Shown: positions 23,376-35,920, numbered from the stretch's first letter. The stretch is DNA of 64,000 nt from Buchnera aphidicola (Nipponaphis monzeni) (GCF_006741185.1 NZ_AP019379.1:496001-560000); one strand, 5' to 3'. The notes: generated by a model from the sequence alone, not told the origin. A program made the numbers and translations.

Positions 23376-23681
23376 CTATTTTTGAATACCTAAAAAATTT
23401 AATCTTTGACCTTCCTTTAAAGTTACATATGCTTTCTTCCAATCAGATTTATGACTTATTCGACCAGTACTTAAACGCTTATTTTTACCTTTAATAACTA
23501 AAATATTAACTTTCTTTACAGTTACTGAAAACAACTTTTTAATAGCTGTCTTTATTGCAAATTTAGTAGAATTTTTAGCTACCTTTAATACAACGACATT
23601 ACATTTTTCTACCGCTAAAGACGACTTCTCTGAAATATGAGGCGCTAATATTATTTTAAAAATGTTACCTTCAAAAATCAT
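23376..23681 (-). CDS. rplW: 50S ribosomal protein L23
   Basis: L23 sits at the tunnel exit and docks trigger factor and SRP. The 101-residue protein (E. coli 100) contains APHISEKSS near the start and the [14 protein letters not shown] loop. Its ATG overlaps the rplD stop by four bases. Confidence 0.96.
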   Translation of the reverse strand: MIFEGNIFKIILAPHISEKSSLAVEKCNVVVLKVAKNSTKFAIKTAIKKLFSVTVKKVNILVIKGKNKRLSTGRISHKSDWKKAYVTLKEGQRLNFLGIQK

Positions 23682-24286
23682 GTTAACATTTCCTCAATTT
23701 TTTTAATTGATTGTACAGTACAAACAATTTGCTTAAAAGTAATAAGACTTACAGGATTAATGTAACGAATTTCTTGAACACACACTTTATGTAAATTTCT
23801 TGATGCTAAATACAAATTTTTATTTAAATTACTAGTTAAAATTAGAGCTTCTTTAAATTCTATACTGTTTAATTTTTTTATCAACATCCGAGTTTTAGGC
23901 ATATCTATATAAAAATCTTTAAATACCACTAAACGATTCGTACGAATTAATTCAGAGAAAATACTTTTTAAAGCTCCTTTATACATTTTTTTATTAACTT
24001 TTTGACAATAATTACGAGGTTTAGCTGCAAAAGTAACCCCTCCAGAACGCCAAATCGGACTCCTAATCGAACCTACTCTAGCTCGACCAGTACCTTTTTG
24101 ACGCCAAGGTTTTCTTCCAGAACCAGATACTTCTGAACGATTTTTTTGAGCTTTACTCCCTTGACGGCTTGCATTTGAATAAGCGGTAATAACCTGATGA
24201 ATTAATCCTTCGTTGAAACTAGTATTAAAAATTATATCAGAAATAGTAACTAATTTAGTTTTATCATCTTTAAGTACCATTTGCAT
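23678..24286 (-). CDS. rplD: 50S ribosomal protein L4
   Basis: L4 lines the tunnel and, in E. coli, represses the S10 operon through its leader. From MQMVLKD the protein has 202 residues (E. coli 201). The tunnel loop [19 protein letters not shown] is intact. The frame is open six codons upstream, but alignment favours the inner ATG, 14 bases after rplC. Confidence 0.97.
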   Translation of the reverse strand: MQMVLKDDKTKLVTISDIIFNTSFNEGLIHQVITAYSNASRQGSKAQKNRSEVSGSGRKPWRQKGTGRARVGSIRSPIWRSGGVTFAAKPRNYCQKVNKKMYKGALKSIFSELIRTNRLVVFKDFYIDMPKTRMLIKKLNSIEFKEALILTSNLNKNLYLASRNLHKVCVQEIRYINPVSLITFKQIVCTVQSIKKIEEMLT

Positions 24287-24300
24287 ACTATACTTGCCCC

Positions 24301-24930
24301 TCACTTCTTGATAGCTGGTTTTATAATAAGACTACTATTATTTACACCTGGAGTTGATCCTTTTATTAAAAGCAATTTTTTTATTTTATCTATTTCAACA
24401 ATGTTAAGATTTTGAATAGTAATCTTATCATTTCCTAAATGACCAGCCATTTTTTTACCTTTAAATACTCTACCAGGAGTTTGATTTTGACCAATAGATC
24501 CAGGAACTCTATGTGATAAAGAATTACCATGACTAGCATCTTGTGTTTTAAAATTCCAACGCTTAACAGTCCCACAAAAACCTTTACCTTTTGATGTACC
24601 TGTAACGTCTACTTTTTTAATATTATCTAAACTATCGAGAGTAACAACTTCTCCTATTTTAAAATTTTTTATTTTAGATACTCTAAATTCCCATAATCCT
24701 ACACCAGGTGTAACACCAGATTTTAAAAAATGTCCTATTTCTGACTTATTTAACTTCTTACTTTTTTTTATACCTGTAGTAAGTTGTACTGCTTCATATC
24801 GATCAGTTTGTATAGTTTTAATCTGAGTGATCCAATTATCTTGAATCTCAATTATAGTTACTGGTACAGATATTCCCTCTTTGGTAAATAATCGAGTCAT
24901 ACCTATTTTTTTGCCAATTATACCTATCAT
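24301..24930 (-). CDS. rplC: 50S ribosomal protein L3
   Basis: L3 starts 23S folding and reaches the peptidyl transferase centre. The 209 residues equal the E. coli length. [15 protein letters not shown] opens it; the loop with [23 protein letters not shown] is conserved. It follows rpsJ by 33 bases. Confidence 0.98.
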   Translation of the reverse strand: MIGIIGKKIGMTRLFTKEGISVPVTIIEIQDNWITQIKTIQTDRYEAVQLTTGIKKSKKLNKSEIGHFLKSGVTPGVGLWEFRVSKIKNFKIGEVVTLDSLDNIKKVDVTGTSKGKGFCGTVKRWNFKTQDASHGNSLSHRVPGSIGQNQTPGRVFKGKKMAGHLGNDKITIQNLNIVEIDKIKKLLLIKGSTPGVNNSSLIIKPAIKK

Positions 24931-24963
24931 TAAATTAAAATCCTTAAAAATTTTGTTACTAAT

Positions 24964-25670
<707 letters not shown>

Positions 25671-25711
25671 TAAAAAAATCAAGAAAAGAGTGTGCAATCT
25701 CTCTTCTTGAT
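25671..25711 (-). terminator. Rho-independent terminator of the str operon
   Basis: Downstream of the tufA stop, the minus strand has a 13-bp stem (arms 25699-25711 and 25678-25690, one G-U pair, 8-base loop) rich in G-C for this genome, followed directly by a run of seven U. This is the clearest terminator in the window and separates the str transcript from the S10 operon. Confidence 0.9.
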
Positions 25712-25759
25712 AAGCTACTTTAATTACTAAAAAACATTTAGACATTGCTTAAACAATAA

Positions 25760-26944
25760 TTAATTAATAATTTTAGAAACTACTCCTGCTCCTACAGTTT
25801 TTCCACCTTCTCTGATAGCAAATCTTAAACCCTCATTCATTGCAATAGGATGTATTAAAGTAACAAGTACTTCTATGTTATCTCCCGGCATAACCATTTC
25901 TATCGAATCTGGCAACTTAATAGAACCAGTTACATCTGTTGTACGGAAATAAAATTGAGGTCTGTACCCTTTAAAAAATGGAGTATGACGACCTCCTTCT
26001 TCTTTTGATAATACATATACTTTTGATTCAAACGTTGTATGAGGACTAATACTTCCAGGTTTTGACAAAACTTGCCCTCGTTCTATTTCATCACGTTTCG
26101 TACCTCTTAATAATATTCCTACATTTTCTCCAGCTCTACCTTCATCTAATAACTTTCTAAACATTTCTACACCAGTACAAATTGTTTTTACAGTAGGCTT
26201 TATACCTACGATTTCTACTTCTTCTCCGACCTTTATAATTCCTCTTTCTACTCTACCAGTAACTACCGTACCTCTACCGGAAATCGAAAAAACGTCTTCT
26301 ATAGGTAATAAAAAAGGCTGATTAATTTTTCTTTTAGGTTCAGGTATATAAGTATCTAATGCGTTTGATAAATCTATTATTTTATCTTCCCATTCTTTAC
26401 TACCTTCTAAAGCCTTTAAAGCAGAACCTCTAATTATAGGTGTTTTTTCTCCAGGAAAATCATATTGAGTTAATAAATCTCTAATTTCCATTTCTACTAA
26501 TTCAAGAAGTTCTTCATCATTAACCATATCGCATTTATTAAGAAATACTACAATATAAGGAACTCCTACTTGACGCCCCAATAAAATATGTTCTCTTGTT
26601 TGAGGCATTGGACCATCTGTTGCTGCTACCACTAAAATTGCTCCATCCATCTGCGCTGCTCCAGTAATCATATTCTTTATGTAATCTGCATGACCCGGGC
26701 AATCAACATGAGCATAATGTCTCATAGAAGTATCATACTCTACATGAGAAGTATTAATTGTAATCCCTCTTGCTTTTTCTTCTGGTGCATTATCTATTTG
26801 ATCAAAAGCACGAGCAGATCCTCCATATTTTTTTGCTAGTACAGTTGTAATTGCAGATGTTAAAGTAGTTTTTCCATGGTCAACATGCCCAATAGTACCT
26901 ACATTTATATGTGGTTTTGAACGTTCAAATTTTTTTTTAGACAC
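25760..26944 (-). CDS. tufA: Elongation factor Tu
   Basis: EF-Tu delivers aminoacyl-tRNA to the ribosome as a GTPase. Starting at the GTG of 26944 ([12 protein letters not shown]) the protein has 394 residues, the E. coli length. GHVDHGKT (near 19-26), DCPGHADY (near 81-88) and NKCD (near 136-139) form the GTP site. AAGGA stands 9 bases before the GTG; E. coli tufA also starts with GTG. A longer frame from 27013 adds 23 hydrophobic residues with no counterpart and is rejected. Last gene of the str operon, 91 bases after fusA by the GTG start. Confidence 0.98.
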   Translation of the reverse strand: MSKKKFERSKPHINVGTIGHVDHGKTTLTSAITTVLAKKYGGSARAFDQIDNAPEEKARGITINTSHVEYDTSMRHYAHVDCPGHADYIKNMITGAAQMDGAILVVAATDGPMPQTREHILLGRQVGVPYIVVFLNKCDMVNDEELLELVEMEIRDLLTQYDFPGEKTPIIRGSALKALEGSKEWEDKIIDLSNALDTYIPEPKRKINQPFLLPIEDVFSISGRGTVVTGRVERGIIKVGEEVEIVGIKPTVKTICTGVEMFRKLLDEGRAGENVGILLRGTKRDEIERGQVLSKPGSISPHTTFESKVYVLSKEEGGRHTPFFKGYRPQFYFRTTDVTGSIKLPDSIEMVMPGDNIEVLVTLIHPIAMNEGLRFAIREGGKTVGAGVVSKIIN

Positions 26945-27035
26945 TACAATTATCCTTAATAATGTTAAATTAATATTGATTATTAATACAAAATATATAA
27001 TATAATACAACAAAAAATTTTTATATAATCATAAA

Positions 27036-29147
27036 TTACAATTTATCTCTTGTCTCAATAATTATTTCCGATATATTTTTAGGTGCTTCTAAATATTCCA
27101 TAAACTCCATTGAATATGATGCTCTTCCTTGAGTTTGTGACCTTAAATCAGTCGCATAACCAAACATTTCAGATAATGGTACTTTAGCAAAAATATTTTT
27201 TTTGTTTAATACATCTATCATATTTTCAATAATACCTCTTCTACGATTTAAATCCCCAATTACTTCTCCCATATAATTGTCTGGAGTTTCTATTTCAACT
27301 TTCATAATAGGTTCTAATAAAATAGGATTAGCTTGCTTAAAAGCTTTTTTAAAAGCTAGTGAAGCTGCTAATTTAAAAGCAATCTCAGATGAATCAACAT
27401 CATGATAAGACCCAAAATGCAATCGTACCCCAACGTTCATTACTGGATACCCTGCGAAGGGACCACATTTCAATTGCTCTTGAATACTTTTGTCAATTGC
27501 TGAAATATATTCTCCTGGTATTACACCACCTTTAATATCATTAACAAAAGTATAACTACCCTCACCAGAAATTAGCGGAAATAAATCAATTACTACATGT
27601 CCATATTGTCCTCTACCACCAGATTGTTTAATATACTTACCTTCTACTTCTTTTACTGAATTACGAATGGTTTCTCTATAAGCTACTTGTGGTTTTCCTA
27701 TATTAGCATCTATACTAAATTCTCTTTTCATTCTATCTATAATAATTTCTAAATGTAATTCTCCCATTCCAGCTACAATCGTTTGATTAGACTCTTGATC
27801 TGTCCATACTCGAAAGGAAGGATCTTCTTTCGCTAAACGATTTAAAGCAACGCCCATTCTTTCTTGATCAATTTTTGTCTTAGGTTCAATAGCTATTGAT
27901 ATTACAGGATCAGGAAAATCCATACGTTCTAAAACAATAGGAAATTTACAATCACATAACGTATCTCCAGTCGTAACATTTTTTAAACCAATAGCAGCAG
28001 CTATATCTCCAGCATATACTTCTTTTATTTCTTCTCTCTTGTTAGCATGCATTTGCACAATTCGTCCTAATCGTTCACGTTGACACTTAACAGAATTTAA
28101 AATAGTATCTCCTGAATTAATAACCCCAGAATATACTCTAAAAAAAGTTAAATTACCTACAAAAGAATCTGTAGCAATTTTAAAAGCTAACGCAGAAAAT
28201 GGTTCTCGATCGTAAGCTTTACGAATAGCTATTGTCTTTGAAGAATCATTTAATGTTCCCTGTATCGATGGAATATCAAGAGGAGATGGCAAATAATCTA
28301 CAATAGCATCTAACAATGTTTGAATCCCTTTATTTTTGAAAGCAGATCCACATGTTACAATTAAAACTTCATTATTTAATACTTTTTTTCTTAACTCTAA
28401 TTTTATGTCTTTTTCAGAGATTTTTACTCCTAATAAATATTTCTCCATAATTTCATCATTTGATTCAGCAACACATTCTAATAAATTTTGATACCACTCT
28501 TCAGCAATTTTTAATAAATGAGAAGGTATTTCTGTATACTTAAATGTAACGCCTTGATCTCCATCATTCCATACTATAGCTTTCATTTTTACTAAATCTA
28601 TAATTCCAGAAAAACTATCTTCTGATCCAATAGATAATTGAATAGGTATGGGAAGAACTCCTAAACGAGACTTTAATTCTTGTACTACTTTCAAATAATT
28701 AGCACCCATTCGATCCATTTTATTAATAAATGCTATCCTTGGTACATGATATTTATTAGCTTGTTTCCAAACAGTTTCCGATTGAGGTTGTACTCCCCCA
28801 ACTGCACAATATACCATTACTACTCCATCTAAAACTCTCATAGACCGTTCTACTTCTATAGTAAAATCAACATGTCCAGGTGTATCTATAATATTAATAC
28901 GGTGTGGAAGAAATTGATTAAACATACCAGACCAAAATGTTGTTGTCGCTGCCGATGTAATAGTAATTCCTCTTTCTTGCTCCTGCTCCATCCAATCCAT
29001 TGTTGCTGCACCATCATGTACTTCTCCTAATTTATGATTTACTCCAGTATAAAATAAAATACGCTCCGTAGTAGTAGTTTTACCTGCATCAATATGAGCG
29101 CTTATGCCAATATTCCGATAATTTATAATAGGTGTTATTCGAGCCAT
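27036..29147 (-). CDS. fusA: Elongation factor G
   Basis: EF-G is the GTPase that drives translocation and, with RRF, ribosome recycling. The protein has 703 residues (E. coli 704). AHIDAGKTT is near 17-25, DTPGHVDFT near 88-96 and NKMDR near 142-146. Domains II to V follow, with the domain [12 protein letters not shown] segment intact. It is in the str operon, 117 bases after rpsG. Confidence 0.98.
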   Translation of the reverse strand: MARITPIINYRNIGISAHIDAGKTTTTERILFYTGVNHKLGEVHDGAATMDWMEQEQERGITITSAATTTFWSGMFNQFLPHRINIIDTPGHVDFTIEVERSMRVLDGVVMVYCAVGGVQPQSETVWKQANKYHVPRIAFINKMDRMGANYLKVVQELKSRLGVLPIPIQLSIGSEDSFSGIIDLVKMKAIVWNDGDQGVTFKYTEIPSHLLKIAEEWYQNLLECVAESNDEIMEKYLLGVKISEKDIKLELRKKVLNNEVLIVTCGSAFKNKGIQTLLDAIVDYLPSPLDIPSIQGTLNDSSKTIAIRKAYDREPFSALAFKIATDSFVGNLTFFRVYSGVINSGDTILNSVKCQRERLGRIVQMHANKREEIKEVYAGDIAAAIGLKNVTTGDTLCDCKFPIVLERMDFPDPVISIAIEPKTKIDQERMGVALNRLAKEDPSFRVWTDQESNQTIVAGMGELHLEIIIDRMKREFSIDANIGKPQVAYRETIRNSVKEVEGKYIKQSGGRGQYGHVVIDLFPLISGEGSYTFVNDIKGGVIPGEYISAIDKSIQEQLKCGPFAGYPVMNVGVRLHFGSYHDVDSSEIAFKLAASLAFKKAFKQANPILLEPIMKVEIETPDNYMGEVIGDLNRRRGIIENMIDVLNKKNIFAKVPLSEMFGYATDLRSQTQGRASYSMEFMEYLEAPKNISEIIIETRDKL

Positions 29148-29177
29148 ATTACTTCTCTAAGTTAAATATTGAATATA

Positions 29178-29203
29178 AATCGTGTATGTAATAAACTTGT
29201 CAA
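29178..29203 (-). promoter_or_regulatory. Possible internal promoter before fusA
   Basis: A perfect TTGACA on the minus strand (29198-29203) stands in the rpsG-fusA spacer about 50 bases before fusA. The closest -10-like hexamers are TTTATA at 18 and TATATT at 20 bases. It could give extra fusA-tufA transcript; the spacing is not ideal. Confidence 0.3.
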
Positions 29204-29264
29204 TAAAAATATTTTATTAAATCGTGAGTTTATTTACATATAACAACAAATTAATCCATCTATT

Positions 29265-29735
29265 TTACCAACGATAATGTGCAAACGCTTTATTAGCTTC
29301 TGCCATACGATGAACTTCTTCTCTTTTTTTAACAGCCAACCCTTTATTTTCTGAAGCATCATATAATTCATTTAATAACCTAATCGCCATAGATTTATCA
29401 CTACGTTTTCGAGCTGCCACAATTATCCATCGCATAGCCAATGCATTTCTTCTAATAGGTCGAACTTCTACTGGCACTTGATAAGTAGACCCACCTACTC
29501 TACGAGATTTTACTTCTACTGTTGGTCGTACATTATCCAATGCAATATTAAAAGCTTCTAATGGATTTTTACCTGTTTTATTCGAAAGTTTTTCTAAAGC
29601 AGAATAAACTATTACTTCTGCAATAGATTTTTTTCCATTTACCATTAATATATTTATAAATTTTGCTAAAATGTCAGAGACAAATTTAGGATCAGGCAAA
29701 ATTTTTCGACTTCCAATTATACGTCTACGAGGCAT
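29265..29735 (-). CDS. rpsG: 30S ribosomal protein S7
   Basis: S7 organises the 30S head and, in E. coli, represses the str operon. The 156 residues match the common length. [18 protein letters not shown] opens it; [16 protein letters not shown] and the C-terminal NKAFAHYRW are diagnostic. It lies 93 bases after rpsL. Confidence 0.98.
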   Translation of the reverse strand: MPRRRIIGSRKILPDPKFVSDILAKFINILMVNGKKSIAEVIVYSALEKLSNKTGKNPLEAFNIALDNVRPTVEVKSRRVGGSTYQVPVEVRPIRRNALAMRWIIVAARKRSDKSMAIRLLNELYDASENKGLAVKKREEVHRMAEANKAFAHYRW

Positions 29736-29828
29736 TTGTCTTTCCTTAAATAAAAATATTCACATAATTTAATAAATAATGTGACATTTATATATATTTA
29801 TTTTATAATAAAAAATTAATTAATTTTT

Positions 29829-30203
29829 TTAAGATCTAACTTTTTTTACACCATATTTAGATCTACCATTTTTGCGATCTTTAACACCTGCACAATCTAA
29901 AGATCCTCTAATAACATGATATCTCACTCCAGGCAAATCTTTTACTCTTCCTCCTCTTATTAAAATTACAGAATGTTCTTGTAAATTATGCCCTTCTCCT
30001 CCAATATACGAAGTAACCTCAAATCCATTTGTTAAGCGTACTCTACAAACTTTCCTAAGAGCTGAATTAGGTTTTTTAGGAGTTGTTGTATACACTTTAA
30101 TACACACTCCTCTTTTTTGAGGACATGACTCTAGTGCAGGAACACTACTTTTAATTATTTTTTTTATGCGTGATTTTCTAACTAATTGATTAATAGTGGA
30201 CAT
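29829..30203 (-). CDS. rpsL: 30S ribosomal protein S12
   Basis: S12 is at the decoding centre. The 124 residues match E. coli. The [14 protein letters not shown] loop with the streptomycin-site lysine and the [10 protein letters not shown] segment with the methylthiolated aspartate are intact. First gene of the str operon. Confidence 0.98.
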   Translation of the reverse strand: MSTINQLVRKSRIKKIIKSSVPALESCPQKRGVCIKVYTTTPKKPNSALRKVCRVRLTNGFEVTSYIGGEGHNLQEHSVILIRGGRVKDLPGVRYHVIRGSLDCAGVKDRKNGRSKYGVKKVRS

Positions 30204-30385
30204 ATTTTAACCTTTTTTATACTTTTATTTACTACAGTATCATAAAAGTTTCTAAAATTGATATTCTATATTTAATAAATAAAATGACTAATTAGTTCAC
30301 AATATACAATAAATAAAAAAATACTTTTATATAAAAAAATTATTAATAACATATTTTGTTATCGCTACAAAAATGACACCATGCA

Positions 30386-30673
30386 CTACCACGTTATTTG
30401 TTTAGTATGTTTAACCGTTAATTCTATAAATTCTGAATATCTAACAATTATAAAAAGATTTGACAATTGTTTAATTAACCCACGTGCAGAAATATCTTCA
30501 TATAAAACATATAAATTAACAGAATATTTTACTATTTGCTTTAAATAAACGTTATTGTTTAAAGATAATAACACTCCATCTTGAATAGTTAACACATCAT
30601 CCGATGAGTTAATAGTTAAAAATAATGATTGAATATCAAAGTTAACAGGAGATTTTGTAATGATATGTAACAT
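30386..30673 (-). CDS. tusB: TusB, sulfur relay for tRNA 2-thiouridine
   Basis: TusB is part of the TusBCD heterohexamer that passes sulfur from TusA to TusE and MnmA for s2U34 in tRNA-Glu, -Lys and -Gln. From MLHIITKSP the protein has 95 residues, the E. coli length; LTIQDGVLLSL and LTVKHTKQITW match the family. An ATG two codons earlier is also possible; GGA stands 8 bases before the inner one. It follows tusC by 15 bases. Confidence 0.92.
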   Translation of the reverse strand: MLHIITKSPVNFDIQSLFLTINSSDDVLTIQDGVLLSLNNNVYLKQIVKYSVNLYVLYEDISARGLIKQLSNLFIIVRYSEFIELTVKHTKQITW

Positions 30674-30688
30674 ATACATGATCCAACT

Positions 30689-31048
30689 TTAAAAGTTTAA
30701 GATACAATCAAAAGAATCAATTTTTTTTTTAAAAGATAATTGATCTAATAAAATAAGATTTACTAAAAATGAATAGTCTTTATTAATTCCTCGATCTTTT
30801 AAATAATTCTCACAAGAATAAAATTCATCTATTCCACACATTGGAAATATACTAAATTTAGTAGTATAATCAAATAATAAAATATTTTTTGATTTTTTAT
30901 TTTTTATTAAATGAAATATCCCATCTCCAATAAAAAAAAATCCTGTTTTGTTTGTTATTAATGAAACAGCTAATGCGATATCTAAACCATCTTTACTCAA
31001 AAAATTCCCGAAAGGAGGTTGTGAAAATAAAAACGCAGTTTTTTTCAT
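30689..31048 (-). CDS. tusC: TusC, sulfur relay for tRNA 2-thiouridine
   Basis: The 119-residue protein has the length of E. coli TusC and the conserved start FLFSQPPFGNFLSKDGLDIALA and central CGIDEFYSCENYLKDRGI. It is a DsrE-fold subunit of TusBCD. It sits between tusD and tusB, as in E. coli, downstream in orientation from tusD by 47 bases. Confidence 0.93.
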   Translation of the reverse strand: MKKTAFLFSQPPFGNFLSKDGLDIALAVSLITNKTGFFFIGDGIFHLIKNKKSKNILLFDYTTKFSIFPMCGIDEFYSCENYLKDRGINKDYSFLVNLILLDQLSFKKKIDSFDCILNF

Positions 31049-31095
31049 ATATAAATTATTTCATATAATTATTATAAAAGAGATATTATTAATTT

Positions 31096-31476
31096 TTACA
31101 ATTGTAAAACACGATCACATTTTTGCATATTTTTAACTAATACACCTAAACCAACTAATTTAAAATGTAATCCTATTTTTGAAAAAAAATCATTTTGATC
31201 ATTTTTGTGTGAGATTAACCCCATTTTTAAAGCAGAATTAATACATATGTATAATTTAGTTCCAAATTTAATACTAAGTTTATTCCATTTACTTGTTAAA
31301 TTACAAGACATGTTTGTTGATATATCTTTCATATTAGTGTGTAATGCACCATTTGCAAAAAAAAATACACTATATAACTTATGATTCATTTTAATTACAT
31401 GTTTTGCAAATAAATAAGCCGTAATTGAAGTTTCTTCATTATAAGGGGAGCTCATAACTATTAATGCATATTTCAT
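31096..31476 (-). CDS. tusD: TusD, catalytic subunit of the sulfur relay
   Basis: From MKYALIVMSSP the protein has 126 residues (E. coli 128). The catalytic cysteine that carries the persulfide falls at C78, exactly as in E. coli (YICINSALKMG). The C-terminal CDRVLQL matches. The frame is open 20 codons upstream to 31536, but those residues have no counterpart. Three tus genes in order tusD, tusC, tusB precede rpsL. Confidence 0.93.
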   Translation of the reverse strand: MKYALIVMSSPYNEETSITAYLFAKHVIKMNHKLYSVFFFANGALHTNMKDISTNMSCNLTSKWNKLSIKFGTKLYICINSALKMGLISHKNDQNDFFSKIGLHFKLVGLGVLVKNMQKCDRVLQL

Positions 31477-31536
31477 AATTATATAATCCATTAAACAACA
31501 TTGAAAATATATTAAAAAGGTGAGTTTTTTATACAC

Positions 31537-32525
31537 TTAATAATTATTAAAAAATATACTTAACTAATAAGTTTTTGAATATAAAACTATGCTAATAAAA
31601 TATTTTTTATATTTAATATTTTTATATCAATTATTAAAGTAAAATTAATTAATATCTTAAATACTAGTGTAGAGAACTATAAATTAAATTTAAAAACACT
31701 ACTAATTTAACGTTTCCTGTTTTCTATTAGTTTTAATTTTTATCCTTATATAAAAATCACGTTATTTACAGTAAACGAAAACAGTTTATCTTTTAAGTAT
31801 AAACTATCAAATGTTGTTTTATTAACTAATTTATTTATATAACGTATAGTAAAAATACTTTTATCAATGAATCTAACAGTAGAATTACCATATTTTAATG
31901 TAACAATGTAAAAACTTATTTAGTTTATTTTTTAAAAAATTTAAAAAAATTAACTTTTTTAAAAAAATATGTAAAACTTTTTAAAAAAATACTTTAACAT
32001 TATTTCAAACTATATTTATATAAATTTGTAAAATGTGAAGCTTTTTTAAAAAATAATTAATGCTTTGTTTAAAATAGCATGTGTTATTCCTAAAATAAAT
32101 TTTTTAAATTATTTTCAAAAATCCTTAACATTTTATACTTTGAAAACAATATTTATACAATTTTCTAAAAAAAAATTTAAAAAATAAAAAATTTCATCAT
32201 TTTATTACTCAATTTGATCTATATATAGAATATATATCATAGGTATTTAAACAACATATTTATTATTAATTTTAAAACAACTATTAAAAATTATTAAAAC
32301 AACATAAGTTAATATAAATAACTTCATTAAATTTTTTAACATATAAGATGTTAAAATATTTAAAAAAATCAATATGACTATATTATTTCATTGTAATTTA
32401 TTTTTTAAAACATACATAATATAATTACGTACAATTCGCATTTAAAATATAAAGTAACAAATAAAATAATAACGTTTATAACTATTCAATTACATTATTA
32501 CAATAATAACTACTATATATAATAA
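31537..32525. other. Gene-free spacer between tusD and argD, with T-run/A-run palindromes
   Basis: About 1 kb without a gene. In E. coli yheO and fkpA come after tusD on this side; nothing of them is recognisable. Between 31925 and 32060 several palindromes of six or so T followed by six or so A occur about 25-30 bases apart. Confidence 0.7.
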
Positions 32526-33758
32526 TTAAAAATTATCACATAAACGTTTAATTTTTGTAAAAGCTTTTTTTAAATAACTTATTCCTAATTTAATATCATC
32601 ATAACTAATTATTAAAGAAGGGGCTAATCTAATAACATTAGTACTAGAGCTAAGTACTAATACTCCTTCTTTAATACATATATGTACGATATCAAATATA
32701 TTTATAGGCAATTCATCAATTAACTCAATACCTATTAATAATCCTTTAATACGTATTTCTTTAAATAAATTTAACTCACAATTTATATTATATAATTTTT
32801 CAAAAAACAATTTACTTCTATTATTTACTCCTGATAATACCTTTTTATTATTGATAAAATTTAATACAGATGTTGCCACAGAACAAGCTAATAAATTACC
32901 TCCATATGTGCTGCCATGTAAACCAGGTTTAACAATTTCAGAAACTTTCGTATTCGTTAATAAAGCACTAATTGGAAAACCTCCTCCCAAAGATTTTGCT
33001 AAAGTCAGCATATCAGGCTTAATATTATATTGCTCATAAGAAAATAAAGTACCAGTTCTACCGATACCTGTTTGAACTTCATCTATTATTAACAATACAT
33101 TATATTTCTGACACAATTTATATATTTCTTGAATGAATAAAACATCTATAGGAATAACACCTCCTTCTCCTTGTATAGTTTCTAAAATCACAGCGCAAAC
33201 CGAATCATCTACAATTTTTTTAAAACAATTTAAATTATTGAAAGGTAAGTGAACGATATCTTCAGGAACTGGTCCAAAACAATCAGAATATTTCAGTTTA
33301 CCCCCTACAGATACAGTAAAAAAAGTCCGACCGTGAAAAGAATTAATAAAAGAAATAATTTTTGTTTTTTTAATTCCATACTTTTTAATAGCATAATAAC
33401 GTGCTATCTTTAATGCTGCTTCGTTAGCTTCTGCTCCGGAATTAGCAAAGAATACATGTGACGCAAAACTAGCCTCTACTAATTTTTGAGCTAACTTTGT
33501 ACTAGGTTCGTTAATAAAAATATTACCTGTATGCCATAAATCACCGCTTTGTTTTCTCAAGATTTCGACTAACATAGGATGGCAATGCCCCATAGCAGTA
33601 ACTGCAATACCTCCAGAAAAATCAATATATTTTTTACCTTGTACATCCCAAATATAACTTCCTAACCCTTTAACAGGAACAATGGATACAGGTTTATATA
33701 AAGGCAATATATATTTATCGTATGTTTCTTGTATCAAAGAATTTTTTTTATTCTTCAT
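32526..33758 (-). CDS. argD: Acetylornithine / succinyl-DAP aminotransferase
   Basis: This PLP enzyme works in arginine synthesis and can serve the same step in lysine synthesis. The protein has 410 residues (E. coli 406). The PLP lysine is K255 in TLAKSLGGG, as in E. coli; D226 in IIDEVQTG binds the pyridine nitrogen, and the phosphate-binding SGAEANEAA is near 107-115. It stands alone between two large spacers. Arginine and lysine supply to the host is a known Buchnera role. Confidence 0.96.
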   Translation of the reverse strand: MKNKKNSLIQETYDKYILPLYKPVSIVPVKGLGSYIWDVQGKKYIDFSGGIAVTAMGHCHPMLVEILRKQSGDLWHTGNIFINEPSTKLAQKLVEASFASHVFFANSGAEANEAALKIARYYAIKKYGIKKTKIISFINSFHGRTFFTVSVGGKLKYSDCFGPVPEDIVHLPFNNLNCFKKIVDDSVCAVILETIQGEGGVIPIDVLFIQEIYKLCQKYNVLLIIDEVQTGIGRTGTLFSYEQYNIKPDMLTLAKSLGGGFPISALLTNTKVSEIVKPGLHGSTYGGNLLACSVATSVLNFINNKKVLSGVNNRSKLFFEKLYNINCELNLFKEIRIKGLLIGIELIDELPINIFDIVHICIKEGVLVLSSSTNVIRLAPSLIISYDDIKLGISYLKKAFTKIKRLCDNF

Positions 33759-34921
33759 TTTACAACCTTTTATTCAAAAACATTATAAAGATAATTAAAT
33801 ATAAACTAAAAAAAATTAATAAACTTAAAAAATTAATAAATTTTAAAAAAAACTAAAATTGTAAAAAATAATCTTATCAAATAATCTTTTAATATTATTT
33901 GTAAGATAGTTCATTACATTAATGTTTATAAAATAAAATACAAACTAAAAAATAATTAAACGAGAAGACTTTATTATTTATTTTTACTTAAAATAAATAA
34001 CGTTAAATACTTTTAAAATATATTTATATGATAAAATAAAGAATAAAATTTAATAAATAAATATATTTTAAAAAAATATTTTTTAATAAAAGAAATATTA
34101 TCTTTTATAAGAATTATTATAAAAAATTTATTCAATGATTTTAACTTTTTTTATAATGATAAAAATTATCGATCATTATTAAAAATATTGTAAAAATAAA
34201 ATTAAACGTTTGTTTTTTAATAAAATTATATCACCTATTTTAGTGAACATCATATCATTTCAAATTATTTTTATAATATTTATATTTATTTAAATAAAAC
34301 TATACAAAACATCTTTTCAAGAAATAATAAAAAAATTTTTTATAAAAATTTTATAACTTTATAATAAAAACATGTAAATAAAAAATTATATAAATAACAC
34401 ATATTTTTTAATAATATTCAATTATATTCAAACAATAAATACATTATAAAATAATGTGATTATATACTTAATTTTAATATTTTTTTACATTATATTTAAC
34501 TCACTATAAATATTAACAAATTAATTTAATAATTGTTATTATAATATTGATTTAATATAAAATAATATGATTAGATATATAAACAATACCTATATTATTA
34601 ATAATTTAAATTATATAATAAATTTTATAAATATAATGTTTTTATTATTAACTATTACTAAATAATGCGAATTATATTGTATTTTTTTTAAAAACAATAT
34701 TTATCATACATTTTAACAAATTTATTTAATAAATTTATATCATAATATCTAATAAATTATTTATAAATTCTAATAATATCTAATCACACAAATAATTGTA
34801 CATATCTAAAAGTTTAATATTATTACTAACCATATAAAACTTATATATTAATTAAAACTTATTATTAAATCTGAGGTTTAATATGATCTATTTATATATT
34901 TAAATTAACTAAGTTTTTTAA
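33759..34921. other. Gene-free spacer between argD and trpS
   Basis: About 1.16 kb of nearly pure A and T with stop codons in all frames. E. coli has crp, yhfA and other genes in this neighbourhood; I see no trace. The region must hold the argD promoter. Confidence 0.7.
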
Positions 34922-35920
34922 TTAAAAAAATTTTATTACTTCCTGAATTTTTTTAAATGTACTCTGAGCTATTAGGCGTGCTTTGTCTGCTCCTTCTCTA
35001 GCTATACTATACAAATAAGTTTCATCTTTACGATACATAAAATAAGATTTTTGTAAATAAGACAATTTGTTAGATATAACGTTTGCTAATAAATTTTTAA
35101 AATCACTATATTTTACACCTACGAAATCTTTTTCTAAAACAGAAATTTTAGTATTAGTTAAAATAGAAAAAATGTTTAATAAATTAGAAATTCCTGGTTT
35201 ATTTTTGTAATCATAAAAAATAGTTGGAGGATTATCAGAATCTGTTTTAGATTTTTGTATCTTTTTTTTCAAAGTGTCTACTTTTTCTAATAAAAAAATA
35301 CTGTTATCCTTATTAGGATCTGACTTAGACATTTTTTTTGTTGGATTTTGTAAAGAAAAAATTTTCCCTCCCTGTTTAAATATTATTGGAGTTGGAACCT
35401 TAAATAAATCACCATATAAAGCATTTAAACGTTTTGCAATATTTCTAGTTAATTCTAAATGTTGTATTTGATCTATTCCAATAGGAACTTTGTCACTTTG
35501 ATATAATAAAATATCAGAAGCCATCAATATCGGGTAATTAAATAAACCCGCATTGTTACAATAATTAATTGATTTTTTTTTAAATTGAGTCATACGAGAC
35601 AATTCTCCAAAATAAGTAAAACAACTTAATAACCATTGTAATTGACAATGTTCATATACATGTGATTGAACAAAAACAATACTTTTTTTAGGATTAACCC
35701 CACAAGCTAAATACATAGCTAAAGTATCCAAAACAGATTCTTTTAAAGAAAAAATATTTTTATTCACAGTTAAACAATGTAAATCAGCTATGCAATAGAA
35801 ACATTTATTAACTTTTTGTATAGCAGACCAATGCATTAATGCACCTATATAATTTGCAATAGTTAATTTTCCTGAAGGCTGAATAGCGCTAAAAACAATA
35901 GTTTGTTTAAAATCTAACAT
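34922..35920 (-). CDS. trpS: Tryptophanyl-tRNA synthetase
   Basis: This class I synthetase charges tRNA-Trp. The protein has 332 residues (E. coli 334). The HIGH-like motif is TIANYIG at 20-26 (E. coli TIGNYMG) and KMSKS is at 196-200. The tryptophan-site segment FGELSRMTQFK is near 104-114. In E. coli gph lies between trpS and rpe; it is absent here and a 230-base spacer replaces it. Confidence 0.97.
   Translation of the reverse strand: MLDFKQTIVFSAIQPSGKLTIANYIGALMHWSAIQKVNKCFYCIADLHCLTVNKNIFSLKESVLDTLAMYLACGVNPKKSIVFVQSHVYEHCQLQWLLSCFTYFGELSRMTQFKKKSINYCNNAGLFNYPILMASDILLYQSDKVPIGIDQIQHLELTRNIAKRLNALYGDLFKVPTPIIFKQGGKIFSLQNPTKKMSKSDPNKDNSIFLLEKVDTLKKKIQKSKTDSDNPPTIFYDYKNKPGISNLLNIFSILTNTKISVLEKDFVGVKYSDFKNLLANVISNKLSYLQKSYFMYRKDETYLYSIAREGADKARLIAQSTFKKIQEVIKFF

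Noticed and set aside
26945-27013. 23-residue hydrophobic extension of EF-Tu that looks like a signal peptide
   Set aside because: EF-Tu is cytosolic; the GTG at 26944 gives the exact family length with AAGGA before it.
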